Shown: one piece after another, positions 44,968 through 56,672 of the stretch
Layout: every line of letters begins with the position of its first letter
How positions within the stretch are numbered: position 1 is the first letter of the stretch
NCBI RefSeq assembly: GCF_008831285.2
Contig: NC_045139.1
Coordinates: forward strand, 6,358,204 to 6,418,203
DNA length: 60,000 nt
DNA from: Nymphaea colorata
Lineage: Eukaryota > Streptophyta > Magnoliopsida > Nymphaeales > Nymphaeaceae
Direction: 5' to 3'
Program-made: the position numbers and the translations under genes
Notes under the pieces: model-generated
Told to the model about the DNA's origin: nothing
The model's database searches: none
The model's input: the letters and a program-made list of their open reading frames with translations, nothing else

Positions 44968-46605
44968 GTTTGGCATATTTATTTGCACCTACAGATCCGG
45001 TGATATGCTACGGACATTGCCGTATTATCAAAGAACATCTGTCTTGATTTCGAAGACTTGCGGTAAACCGATTTGTTTATGTTCATAGGCCCAACTACTT
45101 GCTTTAGAAACGGACATGTGGGTCAGATTGATGCATAATACGCCCACTTTGGATTCAATTCGAGATTTTGTTATGTAGTGGACCGAATTTGAACATCTTT
45201 TTCATTTACAGAAATATTTATCATAAGCGCAAAAAATGCATACCGGGAAAAGGTAAATGATCAATTTCTGGTCCAGCTTAGCATTTTCTCCGCATATAAT
45301 ATCACAATTTGAGTGCATTTTTTATTGCATTTATTATATAGCACAGATTCATTATGCGCTTTTCGGGAAAGGGATATCACGTGGCGTTAAACAATGAAGT
45401 GATCGTGCAAGTAATATTGTCTTGAGAATAAAGATCAACGTCACAAGGACATATAATCTTGTCCCGGCCGTGTCCAAACCAGAGTAAGGAAGTATATTTT
45501 GTTTGACAGACTTAGCAATGCGTAAGCACTGCATGCTAAGGAGCTCTATCACAACGGGACACCATTTTATCGAAGTTCTAAGTTTATGAAACAATTGGCT
45601 GTCGAGGAAAAAAAAGACTGTGCTTATGGTTCATTTGGTCTGGGAATATGGATTACAAAATGTCTCAGAAGATACATATTATTATTTTTCACATCAAACA
45701 TTTACAGATCAAGATGCATGGTTTAATACCAAATATAAAAGGCCACTAAATTTGGCTAAAAAGTATGCAGTTATTCATGGTATCCATTAGTTATTATACT
45801 TGAATTACAATCGGAAGAATGATTTCGTTGTGAAACAGCCATGGAAAAATGTTCGATGGGGTATAAGATTAGTCAGCAAGCGACAAATAGCTTCTGTCAG
45901 GCAATGGATCTCCTTGTAACGTAATCATGTTTTATAGGCAAGAAAGAATTATGGGAACAAAACAAATAATGGGAGACAAAAAGCAGAAAGCAGGACAACC
46001 AACTAAACAGCAAAATATATACAGTATAATTCACATTGAATGCAGTGCAAATTGATTGGTTGGGAATGGAGGTGGTGATAAGAGAAGGCAAGAAGGTTAA
46101 TTTGACAATGTAACTATGTAAGAGGCATTGGTAGGCATAATGGGGAGTAAACAGCGGAACAAATGTTGGATAGCATCGATCAGGGGAGAGAATTTGTTAA
46201 ATAACCGAGTATTTAGCCACAGTTGTGTTTATTCTCGACCAGATTGATTGCTTTCTCGTCCTCTGGCCGATATTTATACCAGCCATGTCCTCCGCAGAGC
46301 GGCCACGGAGTGCAGTTCCAACTTGTCCATGGCCGGCATGAGCCTGACCAAGAAGGAAGGCATGCCCTTCTTGCTTTTTGGTATTTGGATTTTGATAGTG
46401 TGTTGAGAGGTTGCGTGATGGAGGTAATCACAGTCTGGAGAGTGGAGACCCTTCCGTGCTTAACTTTTCTTTGTTCCTCCCTTTTCCTCTCTCACTTGAT
46501 CGATTGAGAATCTTGGCTTTTCTGACAGATAACTAGGTGACAGAAGACAGTGAGCACATATGGTGGATCTGGATTGAGAACTCGTGCTTGAACCCATACG
46601 TACGC
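44968..46605. other. CRK3 3' flank and unassigned sequence
   Basis: Up to about 45115 it aligns with the CRK2 3' flank; matching resumes at 46606 (AAGCCATCTGCTTATTTTTA, as at 35296). The 1.5 kb between is absent after CRK2. Overlapping open frames of 72 (minus) and 94 (plus) codons near 46213-46507 lie in a GC-richer patch; I recognise neither. No inserted element could be bounded. Confidence 0.35.
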
Positions 46606-46914
46606 CCATCTATAATAAAGCCATCTGCTTATTTTTATGGGCCCAACCACTTGCTTTGGCAGTGGCTATGCGAGACAAAAACAAAGTTAATTTATTAATT
46701 ATCTTAAAAAAGTTAGAAAATTGGTAAGAAGATAAGAGAAGGGAACATGACATTGGAAATATGTTATTAATGGTTGTGAAGAAAAAGTCTTATTGAAGTA
46801 ATCTTGCGTGCCAAGTAAGGTGCTTGATGCGGAAATAAGAAGCCCTACCAATTAGGTAAAGTTCCATTGATGTGATCTGCAGTCGTGCCGTGCCCTAAAC
46901 ACCGAGTGTGGAAA

Positions 46915-47020
46915 ACAAGCGATGTCACTTACTTTTCATGAACACCAGACTTAAGACCCTTCCAACAACAAGCGATGTCACTTACTTTTCATGAACACCA
47001 GACTTAAACTCTTCCAACAA
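46915..47020. repeat. 53-bp tandem duplication
   Basis: Two near-identical units starting ACAAGCGATGTCACTTAC, differing by a small change near the unit end. Confidence 0.85.
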
Positions 47021-47244
47021 CTTGAATTTAACCCAAAAAAAAAGCAATATTTTTTGAAAAAGAAGATACAAAAGTAGCTGGATAATTGTTCATGAAGATA
47101 ACATTCTTTAGCACCTCAAGTAAATACATTCCTTAGCACCTTAATTAAATTGTGCATCTTAATTAAACCCAGTTTCTGAATGGGGTCAACAATATCATTT
47201 TGGTGACCGGCCAATTCAAGAAAAGGTCCCATTGATGTTATCAG

Positions 47245-47312
47245 CCGTGCCAAAGGCGCTGATTGTTTCCCCGTTTCAAACGGAAAAAATGGTCGGTCCC
47301 ACCATCATCCTC

Positions 47313-47350
<38 letters not shown>

Positions 47351-48055
47351 CCATTTTTTATAAAAAAATCAACTCACTCGTCGGTATTATTATCTTATCA
47401 CCACCACGAAGATGGAGTGTCAGACTTTAATTTCTTGAAAATCACCCAACTATTTAACTAAAGTTTTTCCAACGGTTAACGAAAAAATTATAGTTATTTT
47501 TGTCATCGATTATTAGTTCATACTTTTTTTTCTTATCCATCAATCTACTTCCAATAAATGGTCTTGATTGATAACTGAAAAACTCTTGATACGTAGAGTC
47601 ATCATTCATTTGTTATATATATTATATATATATATATATATATTCAACCAAAATTTTGATGAAAAATCATTTGAATCGTTAATTCTCAAAAATTTAAATT
47701 GTTAATATACAAGGTAAACTTTTTTTTTTTAATTCCAAACACCTGTTAAGAGAAGAAAGAGACAAAATAAGTTTTCTTAAATGAAATCCCTTGTCTTCTT
47801 TGAATTGCATTTAATACTCTTGAAAAATGCCTCGGATTTTATATTTTTGCTGCTTATTCTCCGCGGGCTCAATTCTTTGGAATCGATGGCTTATAAGAAT
47901 GATTTGTTTGACGTTGGTATATCTATGGATATATATATGTACCCCGACCCCCAGCCGCAACAAAATCAGGCCTCAACTCTCATTGTCGGTAGTATGAATC
48001 CGCACAACTTTATATATTTGTCAGTAGGAAGAGCTAGCAAGAAAACCAACATATA
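47245..48055 (+). repeat. Intergenic CRK module, copy 4, left half
   Basis: Landmarks GGTCGGTCCCACCAT, TGAAATCCCTTGTCTTC and AATCAGGCCTCAACT in order. It stops at ATATA (48051-48055), where the giant-LTR element enters, and continues at 56673. Confidence 0.85.
48051..48055 (+). repeat. Target site duplication ATATA, left
   Basis: Directly before the TG of the 5' LTR; repeated at 56673-56677 directly after the 3' LTR. The joined flanks read like module copies 1 and 2 (AAACC..ACATATA..CCGACACCAATATTTAAG). Confidence 0.95.
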
Positions 48056-51000
48056 TGATACGTGCCTGTCTAGGAGTCCGTCAGGACGTGGGCGAGGCCA
48101 CTGCTACTGCCGTTGAGCCCGTCGGGGGCGAAGGAGGCAACAGAGTGCCGTCCAGGACCGGCCAGACCTACACCGAGGGCTGCCGTTGTTGGCCACCTAG
48201 TGCCGAAGGTAGTGCCGATAGACGCGGGACAGCTAGCGTCGTCGGGTCTACGACCAGGGCAGACACCGTCCACACCCGTCGAGCAAGGAAAGAGCCGATG
48301 ACCGACCCGTGTTTCGAATTGTATATGGCTAACCCTTCGTGTGACAGGGACAATGACGCACCCGGACCCAGCGGGACCAAGGAACTAGTTGGCACACGGC
48401 GCGATGGACGGATGCTGTAGGAGGACGGCTCAGACGCGGCCATGCTCGTGATGAAGACCACCCTTCCTGAGTCAGGGTGGAGTGGGTTCACACCCAGCTC
48501 GAGCGTCTCGACTAACCCCGCCCTTGGAACGGGCGTTGATGGACTTGGGTGACCGTGCGAAACGGTTTTCCTTTCGTATTGTACATATTTTTACTTATTT
48601 TTACTTAAATCTTTTATTGTTGTAACCTATTGGACTGTGAATCGGTTCGGCCAGATGGAACCGGTTCGGCTAAGCGAACCGGCTCAGTCATGCGTTAAAA
48701 CGCATGAACCTCACTGTACAAGATATACATGTTTTATGAAGAACCTGGTTTCTCTCTCCTCTCTCGCGATTTTCTCTCTCCTCCCAACCGAGGGCTCACG
48801 CTCGCCATGGCGAGGGTTGTCTCCCTCGCTTCTCTCTCTCGCGTCCCTACCTCCTGACGCCTCTTCCTCTCCTCGATCCTCAGCTTCTTCTATCTTTCTC
48901 ACGCATCCCTTACCTCCGATGCTTTCTTCTGATTTCCCCCGTGAGGTCCAAGCTTCTCCTGTCGCCCTCCACTGCAGCTAAATGCTGCTGCTTCACCCGC
49001 AGCCTCCACCGCATCACCTCCTCCTAACCAGCCTGCAGATCTGCTCAGCGTCACCAAGGGACAACGCCGTGGCTTCTGCCCCTCTTGGCGACGCCGTGGA
49101 TCATCCCTGAGAAGGATCTGGCTGCCCACAGCTGCCAAGGAAACCCCAATGAAGTCAGACGCACGCGGGCTGCTGTCCGCCCCTGTTCATGCCTCATCTT
49201 CCTATCCAGCCTGCTGAATCCCTTCCATCTGAACCAGGGACCATCGCCGTTGGCTTCTGCTCCTCTGGGCGACGCTATGGCTCACCTCTAAGCAGGACCC
49301 GACAGCTCAAAGAGGCTGAAAACCCCACCCGACGGATTTCTGATCTCTCAGGCTGCTGTCCGCCCCTTTCAGCGTCTCCTCCACCCGAACAGATAGCTGA
49401 GGCGTTCCTATCTGATCCAGGGGACCACGCCGTTGCCTTCTTCAGCCCTGGGCGACACCATGAATCAATTCTGGGGAGGATTCGATCATCCACCACTGCC
49501 AAGAGACCCTCCGACGGAAACGAGACCTCGCTGGTGGCGCTCCCTGTGAACTCCGCCTGATTCCCAGCTGGTTCCCCTGTTTGCGATAGCTATTTGGGGG
49601 AAAACCCCAAATCGGGTGAAGGATCTTCTCCTTCCTCTTTCTCTGGTTGCTGATCCTCGTTTCTGCCCGTGGACTGCACGAACTGAAGGCTGGAACTGGT
49701 TGCGGGGTTGAGCCGTGAGGAAGAAGAAGCTCAGTGCTCTGCCGTGAGCTCTGTTTTCTGTAACAGGCCAGATCCTAATCCTTCCAACGACTGGATCTTG
49801 GGGTGGGCTGTTGCCCCCCATACTCTGGGCGTCCCAACGTAATGCTCATGGCCTCCTGCCCACCAAGTTTCAGCCTCATCCGCCACCGGATTGAGCTGCT
49901 GTGAATTTCTGAAGGTCGCTCCCCTGTTCTGCCGTTTCTCCCCTGTTTCGGGTATCAGTCCAGCAGCTTGAGGGAACAACGACTGGACCTTAGGGTGGGC
50001 TTTTGCCCCCCATCTTTTGGGCGTCTACAGATAGGTATCCCAGGCAGCTGCACACCAAATTTCAGCTCAATCCGAGCTTCGAGCGATTTTTGGTGAATTT
50101 TGCAAGGTTGAGCTCCCCTGTCCTGCGCCTGAAGTTGAACTGAGCCTCTGCCGCCTGTAACAGTTCCGAACTTAAATCCTTCAACGACCCTGCCTTGGGG
50201 TGGGCATTTGCCCCCCAAACTTGGGGCGTCCCTTTGTATCTATCCTGGCGACCTTCCTACCAAGTTTCACCTCCATCCGACGCCGGGGTGAATTTCTGGG
50301 ATTTTTCGAAGGTCTGATGACAGAGGGTCTTCCAGCAGCCTGTCGCCTGTGACAGTCCAGGGGCTTCTCCAGGGGCTTGAACTCGCATGCTGGGTTCTTT
50401 CTAGCTCCACCGTGGCCCATCCTCGGATAACTATCCGGCAGGGCTGCTGTCCAAAACTCGGCTCAATCGGAAGTTCTATGATTTATGGAGACCTTCGGAA
50501 GCGGCTAGACCCCTGTCCACGCCCTTGAACCTGAGCACGCCAGTCTCGACCGTGGAAAGTGGAGCACTTGCTGCCCTGCAGCGCGCCTGCGCCGGCGTTA
50601 AACGGCGCTTGCCTCACCCCACTGACGTCTGCTCCCGGGGTTTATATTCGCACGCGGTGACGCTTCTCTACTCCTTGGGACTGTTCTTGCTTGTTGATTA
50701 CCCATTGACTGCTTGGCTTCCTATTGTGAGGGCTGCTCGACGAGCCGCTAGGTACCAGCCGTGAGGAGCTAGGAGCAAAGGCTGCTTGGCAGCGCGCGTG
50801 CACCGGCGTTAATCGGTGCCTGCCTCACCCCTTACGTTCGCTCCTGGGGTCCCTATTGCCGTCTGGTGAAGCTCCTCTACTCTCGCCTCCTTTATTCCTG
50901 TAAATTGTGTTCTTGGTAATTGCCCTGCTGCTTGTGTTTGAGGGCGTTTCTAAGGAGCGACAGGGGGCGTGAAGGAAGCTGGTACTCGCCTGATTCGCCG

Positions 51001-51459
51001 TCCGTTGCTGGATACCGAGGGCCTTGGTCTTCTGCCCTTGGTCGTGCCGCTGGGCTAGCCCCAGCGAGGTTTGCCTCACTCTCCCCCTATAGAACGGGGT
51101 GGGTTTACTCGCTTTCAGCCTTAACTGTGAACCAACCTAGGGCTGGGGAATGGTTTGTACGCATAGGCATGAATGAATGGTTTGTGGAGTGAGGCTGAGG
51201 GCATTCTTGTACGCAACGGTTGTAAGGCCTTGAACCCATCTGTGTAGTAGGTTCAGACCTAGAATAGGCAGGGAAAAGCCCTTCTTGTACCTTTACCCTT
51301 GGGGATTCACTGGGTTTGTCCCCAGTGGGGTAGACATTGAATTGTAATCTTGGTATCTTCGGCACCGAAAACATTCCAGAAGAGATCTTGGGAGGTCAGG
51401 ACGGCAGCGCAGTCTGGGTTTTCTGGGCAGCTACAGTGCCCGCAGCTTGCGTCCTACCA
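48056..51459 (+). repeat. Giant 5' LTR (3404 bp)
   Basis: Begins TGATACGTGCCTGTC, ends GTCCTACCA. GC-rich compared with its surroundings. Built in large part from internal duplications: three units spaced ~182 bp (49060, 49241, 49423; word CGCCGT.GGCTTCTG), three spaced ~200 bp (near 49797, 49990, 50194; word GGGTGGGC..TTGCCCCCCA) and two spaced ~213 bp (near 50579, 50792; words GCGCGC.TGC.CCGGCGTTAA). Short open frames inside are not believed to be genes. Confidence 0.95.
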
Positions 51460-51460
51460 G

Positions 51461-51473
51461 TGGTATCAGAGCT
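51461..51473 (+). promoter_or_regulatory. Primer binding site (initiator Met tRNA) of the giant-LTR element
   Basis: TGGTATCAGAGCT, one base after the LTR end, complementary to the 3' end of initiator-Met tRNA. It is what distinguishes the two 3.4-kb copies as LTRs rather than a plain duplication. Confidence 0.95.
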
Positions 51474-51534
51474 GTCTTCAGGAGTCAGTTTTCGGTTTTC
51501 TTTTCAGAAGATTACTCTGTTTGTGTTTACCAAG

Positions 51535-52629
51535 ATGGCACCACGAAAGGATAGACAGGTTGCTACAGATGTTGAGTCCCAAGAGGTTACAGATGAGGGG
51601 GTAGCTGTTGTTACAGGGAAGGAAGTCACGCCTGTTTCTCTCAAATCCCTCAAGGATATGATGATTCTGATGCGAGAGGACATCCGCCAGATGCGAGATG
51701 ACAATCGCAGAATGGTGGAGCGCCTTGACAGCCTTGAGAGGGGAGTGCTTGAGACTCCTCTTGGTGCCCCACCTTTGCCCCAGGCCACAGCTAGCCATGA
51801 CGTACCGACCGCCTCGTATGTACAGCAAGGTGGAGTGACTGAATCTGCTATGCACAGGACGCGCGATCAGATGCAGCAGAAGGCCACTCAGTCAGTCAGG
51901 TCGACAGAGGGGAAGGGGTTACTCTCCACGCCGACTAGAGAAGGCTGTAGTGTACTTGCGGGAAGGTTCCTCAGTGCTTCTGAGCCCAGGCCACCTTTCA
52001 GTCAGCCCACAGTGGACGTTGAGGTCCCCAGCACTTCCTTTACCCAGCCACGGGGCAATTCTGAGACTTCTATACATCAGGTGCTTTTTGAAACGCAGCA
52101 GGCTAATATGAAACCTATTCAAGCACCACATGGGGAGGAATTACTTTCTAAGCCACCTAAGGTGACCGACTATGTCAGTACAGATCAACCGTCTCAAATG
52201 AGCTACGCTGAAATGGAATTTGATGAGGTTGAAGAAGAAGCTGCCCTAGAGCAGCCAGGGTCGCCTAGTGGTGAGTGCCACACAGTTACCAACCCCAGCC
52301 GCCCCAGGGCTATGCGCAGGGTAGGTTCCATTCAGTCTACAGGTGTGGTTGTTCTTCTGGATTCAGGGGCCACTCCTAACTATATCAGGACTGAGATTGC
52401 TCATAAGGTGGGCTACACGTTGACACCGCACGGACCTCTCACTGTTGTAGTTGGTAACGGTGCCCTTCGCACTTGCAGTTATGTTTGTAGAGCAGTGAAT
52501 TTAGTAATGCAAGGGGAGTCATTTGTGGTTGATTTGTTGGTCTTACCTATTGAGGGGGCCGATGTTGTACTTGGGGTTATCTCAGTGGCTACAGATGTAC
52601 CTCCTACGGCAGGTAATGATGTTGACTAG
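51535..52629 (+). CDS. Gag-protease fragment protein of the giant-LTR element
   Basis: 364 codons from ATG 51535 (MAPRKDRQ). N-terminal third has a charged helix (about residues 36-65, LKDMMILMREDIRQMRDD) that could coil. The middle is Ser/Thr/Pro-rich and low in order. C-terminal part is a retropepsin-like domain with LLDSGATPNYI near residue 278 and GADVVLGV near 350, the two marks of Gypsy-type proteases. No zinc knuckle is seen between them. The reading frame continues past the TAG stop (52627-52629) into a Gag-like segment. Whether any protein is made is unknown. Confidence 0.75.
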   Translation: MAPRKDRQVATDVESQEVTDEGVAVVTGKEVTPVSLKSLKDMMILMREDIRQMRDDNRRMVERLDSLERGVLETPLGAPPLPQATASHDVPTASYVQQGGVTESAMHRTRDQMQQKATQSVRSTEGKGLLSTPTREGCSVLAGRFLSASEPRPPFSQPTVDVEVPSTSFTQPRGNSETSIHQVLFETQQANMKPIQAPHGEELLSKPPKVTDYVSTDQPSQMSYAEMEFDEVEEEAALEQPGSPSGECHTVTNPSRPRAMRRVGSIQSTGVVVLLDSGATPNYIRTEIAHKVGYTLTPHGPLTVVVGNGALRTCSYVCRAVNLVMQGESFVVDLLVLPIEGADVVLGVISVATDVPPTAGNDVD

Positions 52630-53251
52630 GTGCCTACATTGGGAATTGAATGCCCTATGTTTACCGAGACAAACCCGCGTGACTGGAATGTTAAAGTTGA
52701 GAGGTACTCTCTGTGCTTAGGGGTACCACCAGAGCACCAAGTCACCTATGCCATGCTTCGTCTTGAAGACCCTGAGTATAATTACGTGTATCAGAGTGGC
52801 GCAGTGGAAGCATGGCGGAAGCGTACAGCGATATGGGCAGATCAATTACCATCGCTTTTTGTTTTGGCCACCAAAGGCGAGCGGGATAGCTCTTCCATCT
52901 CGTTCCCCTATCATTGTTGGAAGAGCAGCCAGAGGCTAGAGCGAAGCCACGTAAGAGGCAAGTTTATGATCGTGGAAAAGCCTCCCACACCAGTACATGG
53001 CCCGACGAGCTCCACAGACCGCGAGAGTCATTGTTAGCCTCTTTGGCAAGGGACTATGGACCTCACCCCAGACGAGCTTGTTGGGTGCGTGAGTTAGGGA
53101 GCGAGACAGTCCATACCGTCCATCTTGTGGAAGGAAAAGAGAGACGTTTCCAGGGTACCTCAAGTGGAGGGGTTGAGGAGTTCGACCAGATCGCCCACAG
53201 GTTTCCTTACGTACGAGCTTGGGGACAAGCTCCAACTCAGCGGGGTGGATC
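52630..53251 (+). pseudogene. Displaced Gag core and end-of-pol remnants
   Basis: 52660-52790 reads FTETNPRDWNVKVERYSLCL and VTYAMLRLED, typical of the Gypsy Gag core, but placed after the protease instead of before it. 53150-53251 holds, in shifting frames, EEFDQIAHRFPY and YELGDKLQLSG, which resemble the sequence after the chromodomain at the end of Gypsy pol. Everything between (RT, RNase H, integrase core) is missing. Frameshifts make this non-coding in practice. Confidence 0.65.
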
Positions 53252-56200
53252 TGATACGTGCCTGTCTAGGAGTCCGTCGAGACAGGACGTGGGCGAGGCC
53301 ACTGCTACTGCCGTTGAGCCCGTCGGGGGCGAAGGAGGCAACAGAGTGCCGTCCAGGACCGGCCAGACCTACACCGAGGGCTGCCGTTGTTGGCCACCTA
53401 GTGCCGAAGGTAGTGCCGATAGACGCGGGACAGCTAGCGTCGTCGGGTCTACGACCAGGGCAGACACCGTCCACACCCGTCGAGCAAGGAAAGAGCCGAT
53501 GACCGACCCGTGTTTCGAATTGTATATGGCTAACCTTTCGTGTGACAGGGACAATGACGCACCCGGACCCAGCGGGACCAAGGAACTAGTTGGCACACGG
53601 TGCGATGGACGGATGCTGTAGGAGGACGGCTCAGACGCGGCCATGCTCATGATGAAGACCACCCTTCCTGAGTCAGGGTGGAGTGGGTTCACACCCAGCT
53701 CGAGCGTCTCGACTAACCCCGCCCTTGGAACGGGCGTTGATGGACTTGGGTGACCGTGCGAAACGGTTTTCCTTTCGTGTTGTACATATTTTTACTTATT
53801 TTTACTTAAATCTTTTATTGTTGTAACCTATTGGACTGTGAATCGGTTCGGCCAGATGGAACCGGTTCGGCTAAGCGAACCGGCTCAGTCATGCGTTAAA
53901 ACGCATGAACCTCACTGTACAGGATATACATGTTTTATGAAGAACCTGGTTTCTCTCTCCTCTCTCGCGATTTTCTCTCTCCTCCCAACCGAGGGCTCAC
54001 GCTCGCCATGGCGAGGGTTGTCTCCCCCGCTTCTCTCTCTCGCGTCCCTACCTCCTGACGCCTCTTCCTCTCCTCGATCCTCAGCTTCTTCTATCTTTCT
54101 CACGCATCCCTTACCTCCGATGCTTTCTTCTGATTTCCCCCGTGAGGTCCAAGCTTCTCCTGTCGCCCTCCACTGCAGCTAAATGCTGCTGCTTCACCCG
54201 CAGCCTCCACCGCATCACCTCCTCCTAACCAGCCTGCAGATCTGCTCAGCGTCACCAAGGGACAACGCCGTGGCTTCTGCCCCTCTTGGCGACGCCGTGG
54301 ATCATCCCTGAGAAGGATCTGGCTGCCCACAGCTGCCAAGGAAACCCCAATGAAGTCAGACGCACGCGGGCTGCTGTCCGCCCCTGTTCATGCCTCATCT
54401 TCCTATCCAGCCTGCTGAATCCCTTCCATCTGAACCAGGGACCATCGCCGTTGGCTTCTGCTCCTCTGGGCGACGCTATGGCTCACCTCTAAGCAGGACC
54501 CGACAGCTCAAAGAGGCTGAAAACCCCACCCGACGGATTTCTGATCTCTCAGGCTGCTGTCCGCCCCTTTCAGCGTCTCCTCCACCCGAACAGATAGCTG
54601 AGGCGTTCCTATCTGATCCAGGGGACCACGCCGTTGCCTTCTTCAGCCCTGGGCGACACCATGAATCAATTCTGGGGAGGATTCGATCATCCACCGCTGC
54701 CAAGAGACCCTCCGACGGAAACGAGACCTCGCTGGTGGCGCTCCCTGTGAACTCCGCCTGATTCCCAGCTGGTTCCCCTGTTTGCGATAGCTATTTGGGG
54801 GAAAACCCCAAATCGGGTGAAGGATCTTCTCCTTCCTCTTTCTCTGGTTGCTGATCCTTGTTTCTGCCCGTGGACTGCACGAACTGAAGGCTGGAACTGG
54901 TTGCGGGGTTGAGCCGTGAGGAAGAAGAAGCTCAGTGCTCTGCCGTGAGCTCTGTTTTCTGTAACAGGCCAGATCCTAATCCTTCCAACGACTGGATCTT
55001 GGGGTGGGCTGTTGCCCCCCATACTCTGGGTGTCCCAACGTAATGCTCATGGCCTCCTGCCCACCAAGTTTCAGCCTCATCCGCCACCGGATTGAGCTGC
55101 TGTGAATTTCTGAAGGTCGCTCCCCTGTTCTGCCGTTTCTCCCTTGTTTCGGGTATCAGTCCAGCAGCTTGAGGGAACAACGACTGGACCTTAGGGTGGG
55201 CTTTTGCCCCCCATCTTTTGGGCGTCTACAGATAGGTATCCCAGGCAGCTGCACACCAAATTTCAGCTCAATCCGAGCTTCGAGCGATTTTTGGTGAATT
55301 TTGCAAGGTTGAGCTCCCCTGTCCTGCGCCTGAAGTTGAACTGAGCCTCTGCCGCCTGTAACAGTTCCGAACTTAAATCCTTCAACGACCCTGCCTTGGG
55401 TTGGGCATTTGCCCCCCAAACTTGGGGCGTCCCTTTGTATCTATCCTGGCGACCTTCCTACCAAGTTTCACCTTCATCCGACGCCGGGGTGAATTTCTGG
55501 GATTTTTCGAAGGTCTGCTGCCCTGTTCAATGACAGAGGGTCTTCCAGCAGCCTGTCGCCTGTGACAGTCCAGGGGCTTCTCCAGGGGCTTGAACTCGCA
55601 TGCTGGGTTCTTTCCAGCTCCACCGTGGCCCATCCTCGGATAACTATCCGGCAGGGCTGCTGTCCAAAACTCGGCTCAATCGGAAGTTCTATGATTTATG
55701 GAGACCTTCGGAAGCGGCTAGACCCCTGTCCACGCCCTTGAACCTGAGCACGCCAGTCTCGACCGTGGAAAGTGGAGCACTTGCTGCCCTGCAGCGCGCC
55801 TGCGCCGGCGTTAAACGGCGCTTGCCTCACCCCACTGACGTCTGCTCCCGGGGTTTATATTCGCACGCGGTGACGCTTCTCTACTCCTTGGGACTGTTCT
55901 TGCTTGTTGATTACCCATTGACTGCTTGGCTTCCTATTGTGAGGGCTGCTCGACGAGCCGCTAGGTACCAGCCGTGAGGAGCTAGGAGCAAAGGCTGCTT
56001 GGCAGCGCGCGTGCACCGGCGTTAATCGGTGTCTGCCTCACCCCTTACGTTCGCTCCTGGGGTCCCTATTGCCGTCTGGTGAAGCTCCTCTACTCTCGCC
56101 TCCTTTATTCCTGTAAATTGTGTTCTTGGTAATTGCCCTGCTGCTTGTGTTTGAGGGCGTTTCCAAGGAGCGACAGGGGGCGTGAAGGAAGCTGGTACTC

Positions 56201-56672
56201 GCCTGATTCGCCGTCCGTTGCTGGATACCGAGGGCCTTGGTCTTCTGCCCTTGGTCGTGCCGCTGGGCTAGCCCCAGCGAGGTTTGCCTCACTCTCCCCC
56301 TATAGAACGGGGTGGGTTTACTCGCTTTCAGCCTTAACTGTGAACCAACCTAGGGCTGGGGAATGGTTTGTACGCATAGGCATGAATGAATGGTTTGTGG
56401 AGTGAGGCTGAGGGCATTCTTGTACGCAACGGTTGTAAGGCCTTGAACCCATCTGTGTAGTAGGTTCAGACCTAGAATAGGCAGGGAAAAGCCCTTCTTG
56501 TACCTTTACCCTTGGGGATTCACTGGGTTTGTCCCCAGTGGGGTAGACATTGAATTGTAATCTTGGTATCTTCGGCACCGAAAACATTCCAGAAGAGATC
56601 TTGGGAGGTCAGGACGGCAGCGCAGTCTGGGTTTTCTGGGCAGCTACAGTGCCCGCAGCTTGCGTCCTACCA
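53252..56672 (+). repeat. Giant 3' LTR (3421 bp)
   Basis: Begins TGATACGTGCC after a G-rich stretch (CGGGGTGGATC, likely the plus-strand primer) and ends GTCCTACCA. Longer than the 5' LTR by 5 bp near 53280 and 12 bp near 55520. Same internal duplications. Confidence 0.95.

Larger units (their letters stand above)
48056..56672 (+). mobile_element. Non-autonomous Ty3/Gypsy-type LTR retrotransposon with giant LTRs
   Basis: 8617 bp: 5' LTR 48056-51459 (3404 bp), interior 51460-53251 (1792 bp), 3' LTR 53252-56672 (3421 bp), TSD ATATA. The iMet primer site follows the 5' LTR. The interior has a retropepsin of Gypsy type but no reverse transcriptase, RNase H or integrase core, so it must be moved by enzymes of another element. 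By eye the LTRs differ at about 16 substitutions (near 0.5%) plus a 5-bp and a 12-bp indel, so it is young. Layout recalls LARD/TR-GAG elements, but with a much shorter interior than usual LARDs. Confidence 0.95.

Noticed and set aside
46213-46507. Overlapping plus (94-codon) and minus (72-codon) frames as a small gene
   Set aside because: Neither shows a recognisable domain, signal or splice pattern; left as unassigned.
48113-50764. Open frames of 60-125 codons within the giant LTRs, on both strands
   Set aside because: They appear in GC-rich repeated sequence, recur only because the LTR is duplicated, and have no domain features.
48056-56672. Two 3.4-kb near-identical copies read as a segmental gene duplication
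   Set aside because: Both copies start TG and end CA, the pair is flanked by an exact ATATA duplication, and an iMet primer site follows the first, so they are LTRs.
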